From NCBI GenBank assembly GCA_041287495.1, contig JBEULE010000012.1, positions 1-12,727 of the forward strand: 12,727 nucleotides of DNA, given 5' to 3'. The notes under the pieces were generated by a model, which searched no databases, had not been told where the DNA came from, and saw only the letters and a program-made list of their open reading frames with translations. This document shows, piece by piece, positions 5,244-12,701 of this stretch. The stretch is from JAOABC01 sp041287495 (lineage in GTDB: Bacteria > Aquificota > Aquificia > Aquificales > Hydrogenothermaceae). Within the stretch, counting starts at the first letter, position 1; each line of letters begins with the position of its first letter. The translations under genes were made by a program, and so were the position numbers.

Positions 5244-7502
5244 ATGACAAAAAGGATTGTGCTTCTGAGCGGTATCTTCTGTGTGGGTGTGGCCATTGCT
5301 CAAGAGGCTCCAAGGATAAAAATACAGGTGCAAGAGGAAAAGGAAAGGGAGGCTCCTGAAATACCAGTGGAAAGGAAAAAGGCAAAGCCAAAGACGGAGA
5401 CAACGGTAAAGGAAAAGGAGCTTCAAAGGGGTACTGGCGCAGGCGGAGTGAATGTGTTTAGAGCTATAGAGCTAACACCTTCCTTGAACGTTCAAACGGA
5501 CGATGCCTACGGCCTTGGTGGTGGTTCCGTTAGGCTCAGAGGCTTTGATAACACCCAGATAGGCATAAGCATAGATGATATGCCACTAAACGATTCTGGA
5601 AACTTTGCCATATACCCACACGAGTATGCGGACGTAGAAAACTTAGAGAGCATTACCATAGAGAGGGGTGCGGTCAGCAAAAAGAGCCCCTTCTATACAG
5701 AGGTGGGAGGAGCCATAAGGATAAGGACAAAGCCACCCGCCAACGAGTTTGGTATTACCATCTTCCCAAAGTTTGGCACCAACGAGTTTAGAAAGTATTT
5801 CTTCAGGGTGGATACGGGTAGGCTACCCTTTGGTATTAGGGCCTTTGGCTCCTACTCCCATACGGAGGCGGACAAGTGGAAAGGGCCGGGCAAGCATCCA
5901 GACTTTAGAGACCACTATACCATAGGCATTACCCAAAACTTGGGCAGGCTCTTTTGGGAGTTCTACTACGACAAAAACACCCAGCTAAACTACTTCTACA
6001 GAGGGCTAAACTACCAGCAGGCCCAAAACTTGGACCAGTTCAGAAGGTTTGATTACAGCCCAAGCCTTATATTCCCCGGAGGAAACGGCCTTGTGCATAA
6101 TAACCGGACCATAAGAGACAACAACGTAGCCTATTACAAGTTCTACAAAAACCCTTACGACAACCAACAGCTAAGGGCCAACGTAGAGCTTGATATAACC
6201 AACTGGCTAAAGCTTACCTTTAAGCCCTACATGTGGATAGGAAGAGGAAGTGGAACAAGCGCCACAACTTTCACAAGCGGTGGCAACACCTACATAGCCT
6301 TCAGAGAATCCTTTAACTACACCGACAGGCCCGGAGCCATCCTAAACCTAAACTTTAAAAGTTCTTATGGTGAGTTTACCTTGGGCTATTGGTATGAGAG
6401 GGCAGAGCTAAAACAGTGGCAACCCTCCTTCCCAGTGAGGGTACAGCCCGACGGCTCTTACACTCTGCTTATTAATACCTTAGGCACGCCCAGCTTTAGG
6501 TACAACTATATCCAAAAGACCATAACCACCACTAACACACCCTTCATCTTCTATGAAGCCCCCGAGCTTTTGGGCAGGCTTGACATAAACGCAGGCATAA
6601 GGTTTGCACAGGTAAAGAGAGAATTTACCAACTACAACACTACAGGCCTTCCCTACATGCCCGAGGATGATATATTTGACCATCCAAACCTCACCAAGGA
6701 CCCAAGACTTTCCTACTCAAAAACCTACAGGAAGGTGTTGTTTAACTTTGGAGTAGGTTACAAACTCACCGACCACATATACCCATATTTTGCCTTCTCC
6801 CAAAACTTCAGAGTGCCACCCAACTTTATAGGCACCATACCAAACAATGTAGATGCCCAGTTTGTTATAAACCAGCTAAAGCCGGAAGAGTCGGTCAACT
6901 ACGACCTTGGCGTGCGTTTTGACTTTGACAAGCTTTATGTGGTGCCAGCCATCTATTACACCGATTACAAAAACAGGCTTATAAGGATTGCAGACCCCAA
7001 CGACCCGAACTTGGTCTACCTTAGGAATGCAGGAAAGGTAAAGGCCTACGGCTTTGAACTGGAAGTGGGTGCAAAACCCTTCAAAGACCTAAGCCTTTAT
7101 GGCTCTTACTCCTACAACGTGGCAGAATTCAAAGATGATTGCACCACCCTTTCTACTGGCAATCCTGTGTGTGGTATAAGCGGCAACCAAGTTCCAGACA
7201 CACCAAAACATATGTTTAAGCTTGGCATAGATTACAGAATATTTGGCTTTAATATAAGGCCTTCTTTGCAGTACATAGGCTCAAGGTATGGAACGGTAGA
7301 CAACAAACAAAAGGTTAGCTCTTACACCCTTATAAACCTTTCTGTGGACAGAAGAATAACAAAGAACTTCACCCTCTACTTTGATGTGATAAACCTAACG
7401 GATAAAAAGTACATAGGCAGGATATCGCCGGGTGAAACCTCTGGAACCTACTATGTGGGCGCTCCCTTCACCTTTTCTGTAGGACTAAGAGGGGGGTTTT
7501 AA
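5244..7502 (+). CDS. TonB-dependent outer-membrane receptor
   Basis: A 752-residue outer-membrane gated barrel for uptake of scarce solutes, energised by TonB-ExbB-ExbD. It starts with a signal peptide (MTKRIVLLSGIFCVGVAIA, cleavage likely before QE), then a charged Lys/Glu-rich spacer to about residue 60; a TonB box is not obvious, with TETTVKEKEL the best candidate. The plug domain follows (SVRLRGFDNTQIGISIDDMP, LESITIERGA, GGAIRIRTKP), then a 22-strand-type barrel rich in alternating aromatic residues. The last part (PDTPKHMFKLGIDYR, YTLINLSVDRRITKNF, FDVINLTDKKYIG) ends in a terminal Phe, typical of BAM-inserted barrels. Two Cys in the SGNPVCGISG region could form a loop disulfide. The substrate cannot be read from the sequence; the downstream phosphoesterase suggests a phosphorylated or metal-phosphoester compound (inference). 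First gene of a five-gene operon. Its upstream DNA has been replaced, so its original promoter may be lost. Confidence 0.93.
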   Translation: MTKRIVLLSGIFCVGVAIAQEAPRIKIQVQEEKEREAPEIPVERKKAKPKTETTVKEKELQRGTGAGGVNVFRAIELTPSLNVQTDDAYGLGGGSVRLRGFDNTQIGISIDDMPLNDSGNFAIYPHEYADVENLESITIERGAVSKKSPFYTEVGGAIRIRTKPPANEFGITIFPKFGTNEFRKYFFRVDTGRLPFGIRAFGSYSHTEADKWKGPGKHPDFRDHYTIGITQNLGRLFWEFYYDKNTQLNYFYRGLNYQQAQNLDQFRRFDYSPSLIFPGGNGLVHNNRTIRDNNVAYYKFYKNPYDNQQLRANVELDITNWLKLTFKPYMWIGRGSGTSATTFTSGGNTYIAFRESFNYTDRPGAILNLNFKSSYGEFTLGYWYERAELKQWQPSFPVRVQPDGSYTLLINTLGTPSFRYNYIQKTITTTNTPFIFYEAPELLGRLDINAGIRFAQVKREFTNYNTTGLPYMPEDDIFDHPNLTKDPRLSYSKTYRKVLFNFGVGYKLTDHIYPYFAFSQNFRVPPNFIGTIPNNVDAQFVINQLKPEESVNYDLGVRFDFDKLYVVPAIYYTDYKNRLIRIADPNDPNLVYLRNAGKVKAYGFELEVGAKPFKDLSLYGSYSYNVAEFKDDCTTLSTGNPVCGISGNQVPDTPKHMFKLGIDYRIFGFNIRPSLQYIGSRYGTVDNKQKVSSYTLINLSVDRRITKNFTLYFDVINLTDKKYIGRISPGETSGTYYVGAPFTFSVGLRGGF

Positions 7503-7504
7503 GC

Positions 7505-7948
7505 ATGTTGCTGGATCTTATCCATAAGGGAGTTTTTGGACTGATGCTTTTGATCTTCACCTTTGGCAACTATTTAGTGGCTATGAACTTCTTCCAGCTT
7601 AAAAGAAGGCCCAACAGTCCAGCGGACAAAAGGCTTGAGCATGCAGAGTCTATAAGAAGGAGGCTATGGTTTTTGGACTTTGCAGCCACCGTCTCTCCCA
7701 TAGTGGGCCTTTTGGGCACCGTATTGGCCCTTATAATAGCCTTTCAACAGCTTGCCGCAAAAGGTGTGAGCGGTGCAGGTGAGATAAGCGCAGCCATAGG
7801 CACAGCCCTTTGGGCCACAGCCCTCGGTATAGCCATGTCCCTCTGGTTTTACTTCTTCTTCAAGTTCTTCCATTCCAAAGTATCTTCCATAAAAGAGGAA
7901 GTAAAGCTTGAGCTTCTAAGGTCCCTTTTGGAGGAAGGCAATGAATAA
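7505..7948 (+). CDS. exbB: ExbB/TolQ-type proton channel subunit
   Basis: A 147-residue inner-membrane protein that, with ExbD, uses the proton gradient to energise TonB. Three hydrophobic segments are visible: about residues 8-28, 60-83 (including TVSPIVGLLGTVLALIIAF) and 97-122 (AAIGTALWATALGIAMS). The PIVGLLGTV and AIGTALWATALGI signatures are those of MotA/TolQ/ExbB channel proteins. It is shorter than E. coli ExbB, like the minimal versions common in deep-branching bacteria. The start lies 2 nt after the receptor stop; a run of G (AGAGGGGGG) serves as ribosome binding site. ExbB is preferred to TolQ because a receptor and TonB flank it. Confidence 0.92.
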   Translation: MLLDLIHKGVFGLMLLIFTFGNYLVAMNFFQLKRRPNSPADKRLEHAESIRRRLWFLDFAATVSPIVGLLGTVLALIIAFQQLAAKGVSGAGEISAAIGTALWATALGIAMSLWFYFFFKFFHSKVSSIKEEVKLELLRSLLEEGNE

Positions 7949-8363
7949 AAAGGCTTTACTTTTACTGCTTATGGAGGAGGAACATCAGAAGGAAGAAATA
8001 CAAATAATACCTATGGTAGACGTAATGCTGTTTTTGTTGGTCTTTTTCATGGTCTATACCCTAAACGTTTTTCCCATGATGCTACAAGAGATAAAAGTGC
8101 CTACCTCTTCCACGGTGCAGAGGAAGGACCTCAGAGAACCTATCAAAGTGTATATATCCAAAGATGGAAGAGTCCTTCTGGAAAACAGGGAGGAGGGTCT
8201 ACAGGCCCTCAAAAATTACCTAAGGAATGTGCAAGATAAAGAAAAGGCCACCGTTCTAATAGTGGGAGATAAGGAAGTGAACCTGCAAAAAGTTATAGAG
8301 GTTATAGATGCCATAAAGGAATCGGGCATATACAACATAGGCATCGTGGGCGACAAGAAATGA
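7941..8363 (+). CDS. exbD: ExbD/TolR-type energy transduction subunit
   Basis: A 140-residue single-pass inner-membrane protein of the TonB motor. IQIIPMVDVMLFLLVFFMVYTL at 20-41 is the membrane helix with the proton-carrying Asp (D27 in PMVDVM); the periplasmic domain follows, with LREPIKVYISKDGRVLLENR and IDAIKESGIYNIGIVGDKK. ATG 7941 is preferred over Met 11 because GGAGGA (7930-7935) lies 5 nt upstream, whereas nothing similar precedes Met 11; the resulting N-terminal stretch KKALLLLLMEEEHQKEE is an unusual Leu run before the charged segment. Overlaps exbB by 8 nt and the tonB start by 4 nt (ATGA), showing tight coupling. Confidence 0.92.
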   Translation: MNKKALLLLLMEEEHQKEEIQIIPMVDVMLFLLVFFMVYTLNVFPMMLQEIKVPTSSTVQRKDLREPIKVYISKDGRVLLENREEGLQALKNYLRNVQDKEKATVLIVGDKEVNLQKVIEVIDAIKESGIYNIGIVGDKK

Positions 8364-9109
8364 TCCTCAGAGAAGACAGGCCCAAAGCCCTTGCTCTTTC
8401 CATAAGCCTTTCCCTCCTCTCTTCCTTTGTTATCTCTTGGCTTATGTCTGTTAGCAAAATGACCTTTCCAAGTGGTGGATCCAAGCCCGTAGAGATCATC
8501 CTCACCCTACCACCCACACAGGAGACTACAAACCCAAAAGAATCAAGACCTCAAAAAACACCACCCAAAAGGCAGGAGGTTAAAAAGGTTATAAAAAATG
8601 TTCCCCAAAAGCAGGAAGTAAGACAAGAGCCTGTGGCACCACCAAAGGAGGCCATACCCATAGCAGAAAAGGCCCAAACACAAATTACAGCCAGAGAAGA
8701 AACAAAAGAAGACACTTCAAATAAAGAGAAGGAAACAAGCCAAGAGAAGCCTCAAAAAGAAGCGCAGGTAGAGAGGCCACAGGTCAAAAGGGAGCTACCA
8801 ACGGCCAAAAAGGAAGAGTCTAAGGACCAAATGATAGCCTACTACAGTCAAGTAAAGGCCATAATTGAGAGGAATAAAAGATACCCAGAGGAGGCAAAAA
8901 GAAGGGGTGAGGAAGGCACTCTTGTGGTAAGGCTAAGGATAAACTCGGAAGGAAGGATAGAAGATATAGGGATAATAAAGAGCAGTCAAAGCAGGTATTT
9001 GGACGAAGGAACCATAAGAATGTTAAGGTCCCTTGCCAAGCTTCCACCACCCCCAAAGGCCCCCTTGGAGCTTGAAATAGAAATAGACTACCGCCTTGGA
9101 GGAGGATAG
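8360..9109 (+). CDS. tonB: TonB energy transducer
   Basis: A 249-residue protein that links the ExbBD motor to outer-membrane receptors. It has one N-terminal membrane helix (about residues 11-30, ALALSISLSLLSSFVISWLM), then a long Pro/Lys/Glu/Gln-rich periplasm-spanning linker (about 45-150). The C-terminal TonB domain follows, with NKRYPEEAKRRGEEGTLVVR, INSEGRIEDIGIIKSS and a final YRLGGG. The Y-P-x-x-A-x-x-x-G-x-x-G-x-V pattern is diagnostic of TonB_C. The linker is more Glu/Gln/Lys-rich than the classical Glu-Pro/Lys-Pro repeats of E. coli TonB. It starts inside the exbD stop (ATGA) and ends 2 nt before the next gene, so all five genes form one operon. Confidence 0.93.
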   Translation: MILREDRPKALALSISLSLLSSFVISWLMSVSKMTFPSGGSKPVEIILTLPPTQETTNPKESRPQKTPPKRQEVKKVIKNVPQKQEVRQEPVAPPKEAIPIAEKAQTQITAREETKEDTSNKEKETSQEKPQKEAQVERPQVKRELPTAKKEESKDQMIAYYSQVKAIIERNKRYPEEAKRRGEEGTLVVRLRINSEGRIEDIGIIKSSQSRYLDEGTIRMLRSLAKLPPPPKAPLELEIEIDYRLGGG

Positions 9110-9111
9110 AT

Positions 9112-10689
9112 ATGATCACAAGAAGGGAGTTCTTGGAAGGTAGCCTTGCCACCCTAATGCTTTTGTCCTTGAACCGCCTTAGCTTTTCCATGGATATGGA
9201 GGAGGTATTCCCTCAAGGTGTGGCAAGCGCAGACCCCACGCACACCGGCGCCATCCTTTGGACCCGTATAAACCCAAAGGTGCATGAAAGGATGAAAAAG
9301 GACCTAATCCTACAAATATCGGAAGATATGGACTTCAAAAGGCTTGTATTTTCTGGAAGACTACCATGGGACAGCATATCATCCAAAGATGACCACACGG
9401 TAAGGATAGACCTGGAAGGAAAATTGCAACCCGGAAGAACCTATTACTACAGGTTTGTTTATGCAGATGTGCCTTCTATGATAGGAAGGTTAAAAACTCT
9501 TCCAGAGGAGGCACAAGATATAAGCATAGCCTTTGCCACATGCCAGAACTACGCCGATGGCTACTTTACAGCCTACAGGCATATGGCCCAAGAGGACCTT
9601 CAATTGGTGGTTCATCTGGGAGACTTTATATACGAAAAGATATACGGCCCACCAAGGGTGGCGGGCAGGCTTTTGGAGCTTCCGTCAGGGTCAAACATAG
9701 TCCAAAACTTGGAAGATTATAGATACTTATACAGAACCTACCTTTCCGACCCAGACATCAGACTTGCCAGAGCCATGCATACCTTTGTGCACACTTGGGA
9801 TGACCATGAGTTTCTAAACGACTACTACTACAATTACCAAAGGGAATACTGGATTGGAGACTATCCCATCAGAGAAAGGGAAAAATTGCTACAGCTTAGG
9901 CTGGATTCCATAAAGGCTTGGCTTGAGTATATACCAGCCAGAGTAAAGACAAACTTTCAAAACAGAGACCCCTTACTATGGATAACCATCTACCGCGACT
10001 TTAAAATAGGAAGCTTGGCCCATCTTATAATGACCGATGGAAGAAGCTACAGAGACAAACAGCCTTGCAGAGGAAAGTATGGTTCACCCGGCTGTGCAGA
10101 ACAGTATAGGACTACCATGCTTGGCCAAGACCAACTAAGATGGTTCTTGAAAAAGTTAAAAGAAGATAAGTTTGTTTGGAAGGTTTGGGGCAATGATGTG
10201 CAGTTTTCTCAAAGCCTTGTGGATGGCAAGTTTGGTTCTTTGGATGCTTGGGATGGTTATGCGGGCGAAAGGCAAAAAATACTGGACTTTTTAAAGAGGG
10301 AAGGCATGAAAAACTTACTAATCTCAACCGGAGACAGACATGCTACATTTATAGCGGAGATTCCAGACAGCTATCAAGAGCCAAAGGAAGTGCTTGGTGC
10401 AGAGTTTATGACGCCAGCCATATCTTCTGTTAATTCAAAAGAGATGGGTTGGTGGAAAAGAAACTGGCCAAATTATACTTCTATAGAAGAGGTAGAAAGG
10501 GCAGAAATGCTACAAAACCCTTGGATAAAACATCTCAATATGAAAAACTGGGGCTATTCTGTGCTTAATCTAAATAGAGATAGGGCCAGAGTAATAGTAT
10601 ATACGGTCAACAAATACAGAAAGGATGCGCCTAAGGAAGTGGATGCAGAGTTTGTTTATACCTACGGAAGGCTGGAGAAATATGGCTAA
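9112..10689 (+). CDS. phoD: PhoD-family alkaline phosphatase/phosphodiesterase, Tat-exported
   Basis: A 525-residue metallophosphoesterase of the PhoD family, which in Bacillus cleaves phosphodiesters and monoesters with Fe3+ and Ca2+ (family knowledge). The N-terminus MITRREFLEGSLATLMLLSL is a Tat signal with the TRREFL twin-arginine motif, so the enzyme should be exported folded with its metals. FPQGVASADPTHTGAILWTR is the PhoD N-terminal domain. Active-site motifs are present: C144 (FATCQNYADGYFTAYRHM), D171 (HLGDFIYE), D230-D231-H232 (TWDDHEF), N361-D362 (WGNDVQFSQ), D408 and H410 (STGDRHATF). No ligand appears lost. ATG 9112 lies 2 nt after tonB; GGAGGAGG of the tonB end serves as ribosome binding site. 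Its place behind tonB links phosphoester hydrolysis with receptor-driven uptake. The stop is only 10 nt from the convergent cupin stop, with no visible terminator. Confidence 0.93.
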   Translation: MITRREFLEGSLATLMLLSLNRLSFSMDMEEVFPQGVASADPTHTGAILWTRINPKVHERMKKDLILQISEDMDFKRLVFSGRLPWDSISSKDDHTVRIDLEGKLQPGRTYYYRFVYADVPSMIGRLKTLPEEAQDISIAFATCQNYADGYFTAYRHMAQEDLQLVVHLGDFIYEKIYGPPRVAGRLLELPSGSNIVQNLEDYRYLYRTYLSDPDIRLARAMHTFVHTWDDHEFLNDYYYNYQREYWIGDYPIREREKLLQLRLDSIKAWLEYIPARVKTNFQNRDPLLWITIYRDFKIGSLAHLIMTDGRSYRDKQPCRGKYGSPGCAEQYRTTMLGQDQLRWFLKKLKEDKFVWKVWGNDVQFSQSLVDGKFGSLDAWDGYAGERQKILDFLKREGMKNLLISTGDRHATFIAEIPDSYQEPKEVLGAEFMTPAISSVNSKEMGWWKRNWPNYTSIEEVERAEMLQNPWIKHLNMKNWGYSVLNLNRDRARVIVYTVNKYRKDAPKEVDAEFVYTYGRLEKYG

Positions 10690-10699
10690 AAGGTTTTAA

Positions 10700-10969
10700 T
10701 TATCTCCTACTCCCACAAAGATACTTCACTCCCTTCTCCGTCTTTGCCCAATGCCTTGTGCCAGCCTTCACTTCTAATAGGTCCCCAGCCTTTAGATGAT
10801 AAACCCCTTCCTCAGTCCCTATGGTCATCTCACCCTCCAGAATGTATCGCACCTCGTCCTCTGGGTGAGTGTGCCAATCATAGTAAGTGCCCGGTGGGTC
10901 CTGCCAGAGGTATATGCCTTCATAGCCCATAGCCCTTAGCTTCTCTTTAGCCTTTTCAATGTCCATCAT
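10700..10969 (-). CDS. Small single-domain cupin
   Basis: An 89-residue one-domain cupin (double-stranded beta-helix). Cupin motif 1 reads YDWHTHPEDEVRYILEGEM with H33, H35 and E39; motif 2 reads GDLLEVKAGTRHWA with H73. All four usual metal ligands are therefore present, and a metal-binding or dioxygenase-type role is possible; similarity to acireductone dioxygenase-like or general cupin_2 proteins does not settle the substrate. The N-terminal helix (MDIEKAKEKLRAMGYEG) is followed by YLWQDPPGTYYDW. The ATG overlaps the gmk stop by 4 nt (ATGA), so it is co-translated with gmk. No function in GMP metabolism is implied by the sequence. Confidence 0.85.
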   Translation of the reverse strand: MMDIEKAKEKLRAMGYEGIYLWQDPPGTYYDWHTHPEDEVRYILEGEMTIGTEEGVYHLKAGDLLEVKAGTRHWAKTEKGVKYLCGSRR

Positions 10970-11601
10970 CTTTCAAAGGTGTGGCACTGGCCCTCTTTTA
11001 TAATTCTAAGAATCTCTTCATCCAAAAGGGTAGGCCTTTTAAAGAAGTTTTCCTTTTTATGCCTTTGTGCCTTGATTATGTGGCACAGGGCTTCCACCGT
11101 CTTGTCTATAAACTCGTTCACCACTATATAATCAAAGTACTTGGCACAGGCTATTTCTTCTTCTGCCTTCCTTAGCCTCTTTTCCAAGTTCTCTGTGCCG
11201 TAGCCCCTTGTAAGCAGTCTTCTTCTTAGTTCTTCAAGGCTCGGTGGCATCAAAAAGATGAGGATAGAATCCTTGTAAGTTTCCCTTACCTTCTTTGCCC
11301 CTTGCACATCTATGACCAAAAGAGAGTCTACGCCTTCTTCTTCGTTCCTTATCACCTGGTCCTTTGGAGTGCCATAGTAGTGGCCGTAAACCTCCGCATA
11401 CTCCAAAAAGTAGCCTTCCTCTATCTTCTCTTTAAACTCCTCATAGCTTATAAAAAGGTAATCCACTCCATGCACTTCCCCTTCCCTTTTGGACCTTGTG
11501 GTGGCCGTTATTATTCTTCTTACACCGGGACAGCTTTTAAGCAACCTTTCTGCCACAGTGGTCTTGCCCGTTCCGGAAGGTGCAGAAAGTACGAATAGCA
11601 T
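10966..11601 (-). CDS. gmk: Guanylate kinase
   Basis: A 211-residue cytosolic enzyme that converts GMP plus ATP to GDP plus ADP. The P-loop is SAPSGTGKTT (residues 6-15). The GMP-binding pattern TATTRSKREGEVHGVDYLF (32-50) keeps T35, R36, R39, E42, G45 and Y48, with Lys where most family members have Pro. The lid and C-terminal helices follow (IDVQGAKKVRETY, RLLTRGYGTENLEKRLRKA, DYIVVNEFIDKTVEAL). Length is normal. The start is fixed by an in-frame TAA 12 nt upstream. No Shine-Dalgarno lies before the ATG; the 17 nt between the start and the adjacent insertion sequence contain TATAAT (complement of 11609-11614), so transcription may begin at or next to the start codon and give a leaderless message (inference). 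Essential in most bacteria, so it should be expressed. Confidence 0.95.
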   Translation of the reverse strand: MLFVLSAPSGTGKTTVAERLLKSCPGVRRIITATTRSKREGEVHGVDYLFISYEEFKEKIEEGYFLEYAEVYGHYYGTPKDQVIRNEEEGVDSLLVIDVQGAKKVRETYKDSILIFLMPPSLEELRRRLLTRGYGTENLEKRLRKAEEEIACAKYFDYIVVNEFIDKTVEALCHIIKAQRHKKENFFKRPTLLDEEILRIIKEGQCHTFER

Positions 11602-11608
11602 GTTATAA

Positions 11609-11614
11609 ATTATA
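11609..11614 (-). promoter_or_regulatory. Possible -10 box for leaderless gmk mRNA
   Basis: TATAAT on the minus strand, 7 nt before the gmk ATG. Its distance would put the transcription start at about the start codon. No consensus -35 is visible in the IS end 16-18 bp upstream. Confidence 0.35.
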
Positions 11615-11618
11615 TGAT

Positions 11619-11637
11619 ATACGCCGAGTGAGAAATT
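11619..11637 (+). repeat. Left terminal inverted repeat of the IS
   Basis: ATACGCCGAGTGAGAAATT; matches the complement of 12570-12588 at 18 of 19 positions. Confidence 0.88.
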
Positions 11638-11677
11638 CCCTTTAAGCTAAACCTTCCATATCAATAAAAAGACAGCA

Positions 11678-11698
11678 GGGCTACTATAATAGTAGCCC
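11678..11698 (+). terminator. Perfect 9-bp hairpin in the transposase leader
   Basis: GGGCTACTA, loop TAA, TAGTAGCCC, followed by TAAAAACC and the ribosome binding site GGAGG (11709-11714) of the transposase gene. It has no U-run on the plus strand. On the minus strand it is followed, after a few bases, by TTTTT. It may stop read-through into the transposase or sequester its ribosome binding region; the role is inference. Confidence 0.5.
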
Positions 11699-11722
11699 TA
11701 AAAACCATCGGAGGTTTTTACC

Positions 11723-12571
11723 ATGGAAATTATACCACCTTACCTACGCATCTACCAACAAATCCTAAAAGACCTTGAAAATGCCTTGCCATTCCTTAAT
11801 GTGCCAAAAGCTAAAGCAGGCAGAAAGCCTAAACTCACAGACATCCATATAGCAGCCATCTTTATACTCTCCTACATAACCAATACAAAAGTCCTCACCT
11901 TAGCTAAACTACTTATTGACCCATCCATACAATCATGGCATATCTTCAGAAGATACAGACTCAAGAGAGTATACAGGATATTGAGAGAATACAAGCTTCA
12001 CAAGCTGAGGCTTATGATTTTAGCAAGGCTTTTGTATGGTAAGAAGATAGAACTTGTAATAGATGGAACCATAGTGGACATAGCCAATGTAAACAGGGCG
12101 AGGACACAGAAGATAAGGAGGGTAAGAGGGAAGGTATGGTGGGCAAAGAGGAGAAGGAAGATAGTTCGGAGAGACAATGGGAAGGTAGTGGAGTTTGAGG
12201 AGGTCAGGTATGGCATGTTGATGATGGTGTTATGTGATAGGTGGGGAAGAGTTTATGATGTGTGGATAAGCTTTGGAAGTGTGCATGAGGTTAGGGCATT
12301 TAGGGAAAGGAAGAGAAGGAGTTTATGGTTTAGGAAGCTTGTGGAGAGTTGTGTGGTGTATGGAGATAGGGGTTATAGGGGTTGTGAAGGTGTGATTGTG
12401 TGTGGTAGTAGGGAGATGAGGGCAAAAAGGCAGGTAGTGGAAGGTGTTATAAGTCAGATAAAGCTTTTTAATGCTGGTAGTGGGTGGAGGACTTTAACTT
12501 GTGTGCTTGTGTATGTATATGCTTATGCTATTGGATATAGCTATTATAGGAGGGGTGAACTTGAGGTCTAA
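11723..12571 (+). CDS. DDE transposase of the right-hand insertion sequence, intact
   Basis: A 282-residue transposase with the family only loosely assignable (IS4/IS5/IS982-like size and layout). The N-terminal part (KAGRKPKLTDIHIAAIFIL, then SIQSWHIFRRYR) looks like the helical DNA-binding region. The putative catalytic triad is D114 (VIDGTIVD), D215 (YGDRGYRG) and E240 (RQVVEGVISQIKL), with D-D and D-E spacings of 101 and 25. A very basic stretch (WWAKRRRKIVRRD) lies between. ATG 11723 has GGAGG 8 nt upstream. It is not related at sequence level to the two broken transposase copies further left. Base use is odd: the first third is C-rich and G-poor on this strand, the last half almost lacks C. 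No frame break is visible, so it may be active. Confidence 0.85.
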   Translation: MEIIPPYLRIYQQILKDLENALPFLNVPKAKAGRKPKLTDIHIAAIFILSYITNTKVLTLAKLLIDPSIQSWHIFRRYRLKRVYRILREYKLHKLRLMILARLLYGKKIELVIDGTIVDIANVNRARTQKIRRVRGKVWWAKRRRKIVRRDNGKVVEFEEVRYGMLMMVLCDRWGRVYDVWISFGSVHEVRAFRERKRRSLWFRKLVESCVVYGDRGYRGCEGVIVCGSREMRAKRQVVEGVISQIKLFNAGSGWRTLTCVLVYVYAYAIGYSYYRRGELEV

Positions 12572-12588
12572 TTTCTCACCCGGCGTAT
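12570..12588 (-). repeat. Right terminal inverted repeat of the IS
   Basis: The complement reads ATACGCCGGGTGAGAAATT; pairs with 11619-11637 with one mismatch. Confidence 0.88.
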
Positions 12589-12617
12589 CGAATATTATAT
12601 ATTATTTGGTAGTATTT

Positions 12618-12629
12618 ACCCTAGTTTCC
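12618..12629 (+). repeat. IS-end-like sequence ACCCTAGTTTCC
   Basis: One base different from the terminal sequence of the palindromic IS arms, and followed by AATTCAATATCT, which resembles the AATTTAAAATTCT that follows it there. Similarity fades after about 20 bp, so this may be the opposite end of a related IS pointing out of the window. Confidence 0.5.
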
Positions 12630-12701
12630 AATTCAATATCTAATAATAATCATATTAATTGATCTTTACTTAAAAAGTCTCCTATAAGTCTGCCACAGCC
12701 C

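Larger units (their letters stand above)
11619..12588 (+). mobile_element. 970-bp insertion sequence with 19-bp terminal inverted repeats
   Basis: Left end ATACGCCGAGTGAGAAATT (11619-11637) and right end AATTTCTCACCCGGCGTAT (12570-12588) are inverted copies with one mismatch. They enclose one intact transposase gene whose stop overlaps the right repeat by two bases. The size fits a single-gene DDE IS. No convincing target duplication is seen: the flanks are AT-rich but do not match. The element lies just upstream of gmk and points away from it. Confidence 0.88.

Noticed and set aside
10112..10433. Frames on both strands inside phoD
   Set aside because: Shadows of the strong PhoD frame; the intact active-site motifs fix the real frame.
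10681..10702. Bidirectional terminator between phoD and the cupin gene
   Set aside because: Only 10 nt separate the stops, with no inverted repeat visible.
11302..11598. 98-codon frame antisense to gmk
   Set aside because: Fully covered by gmk, whose P-loop and GMP-binding motifs are clear.
11602..11618. Target-site duplication flanking the 970-bp IS
   Set aside because: Both flanks are AT-rich, but no 4-9 bp direct match is found adjacent to the two terminal repeats.
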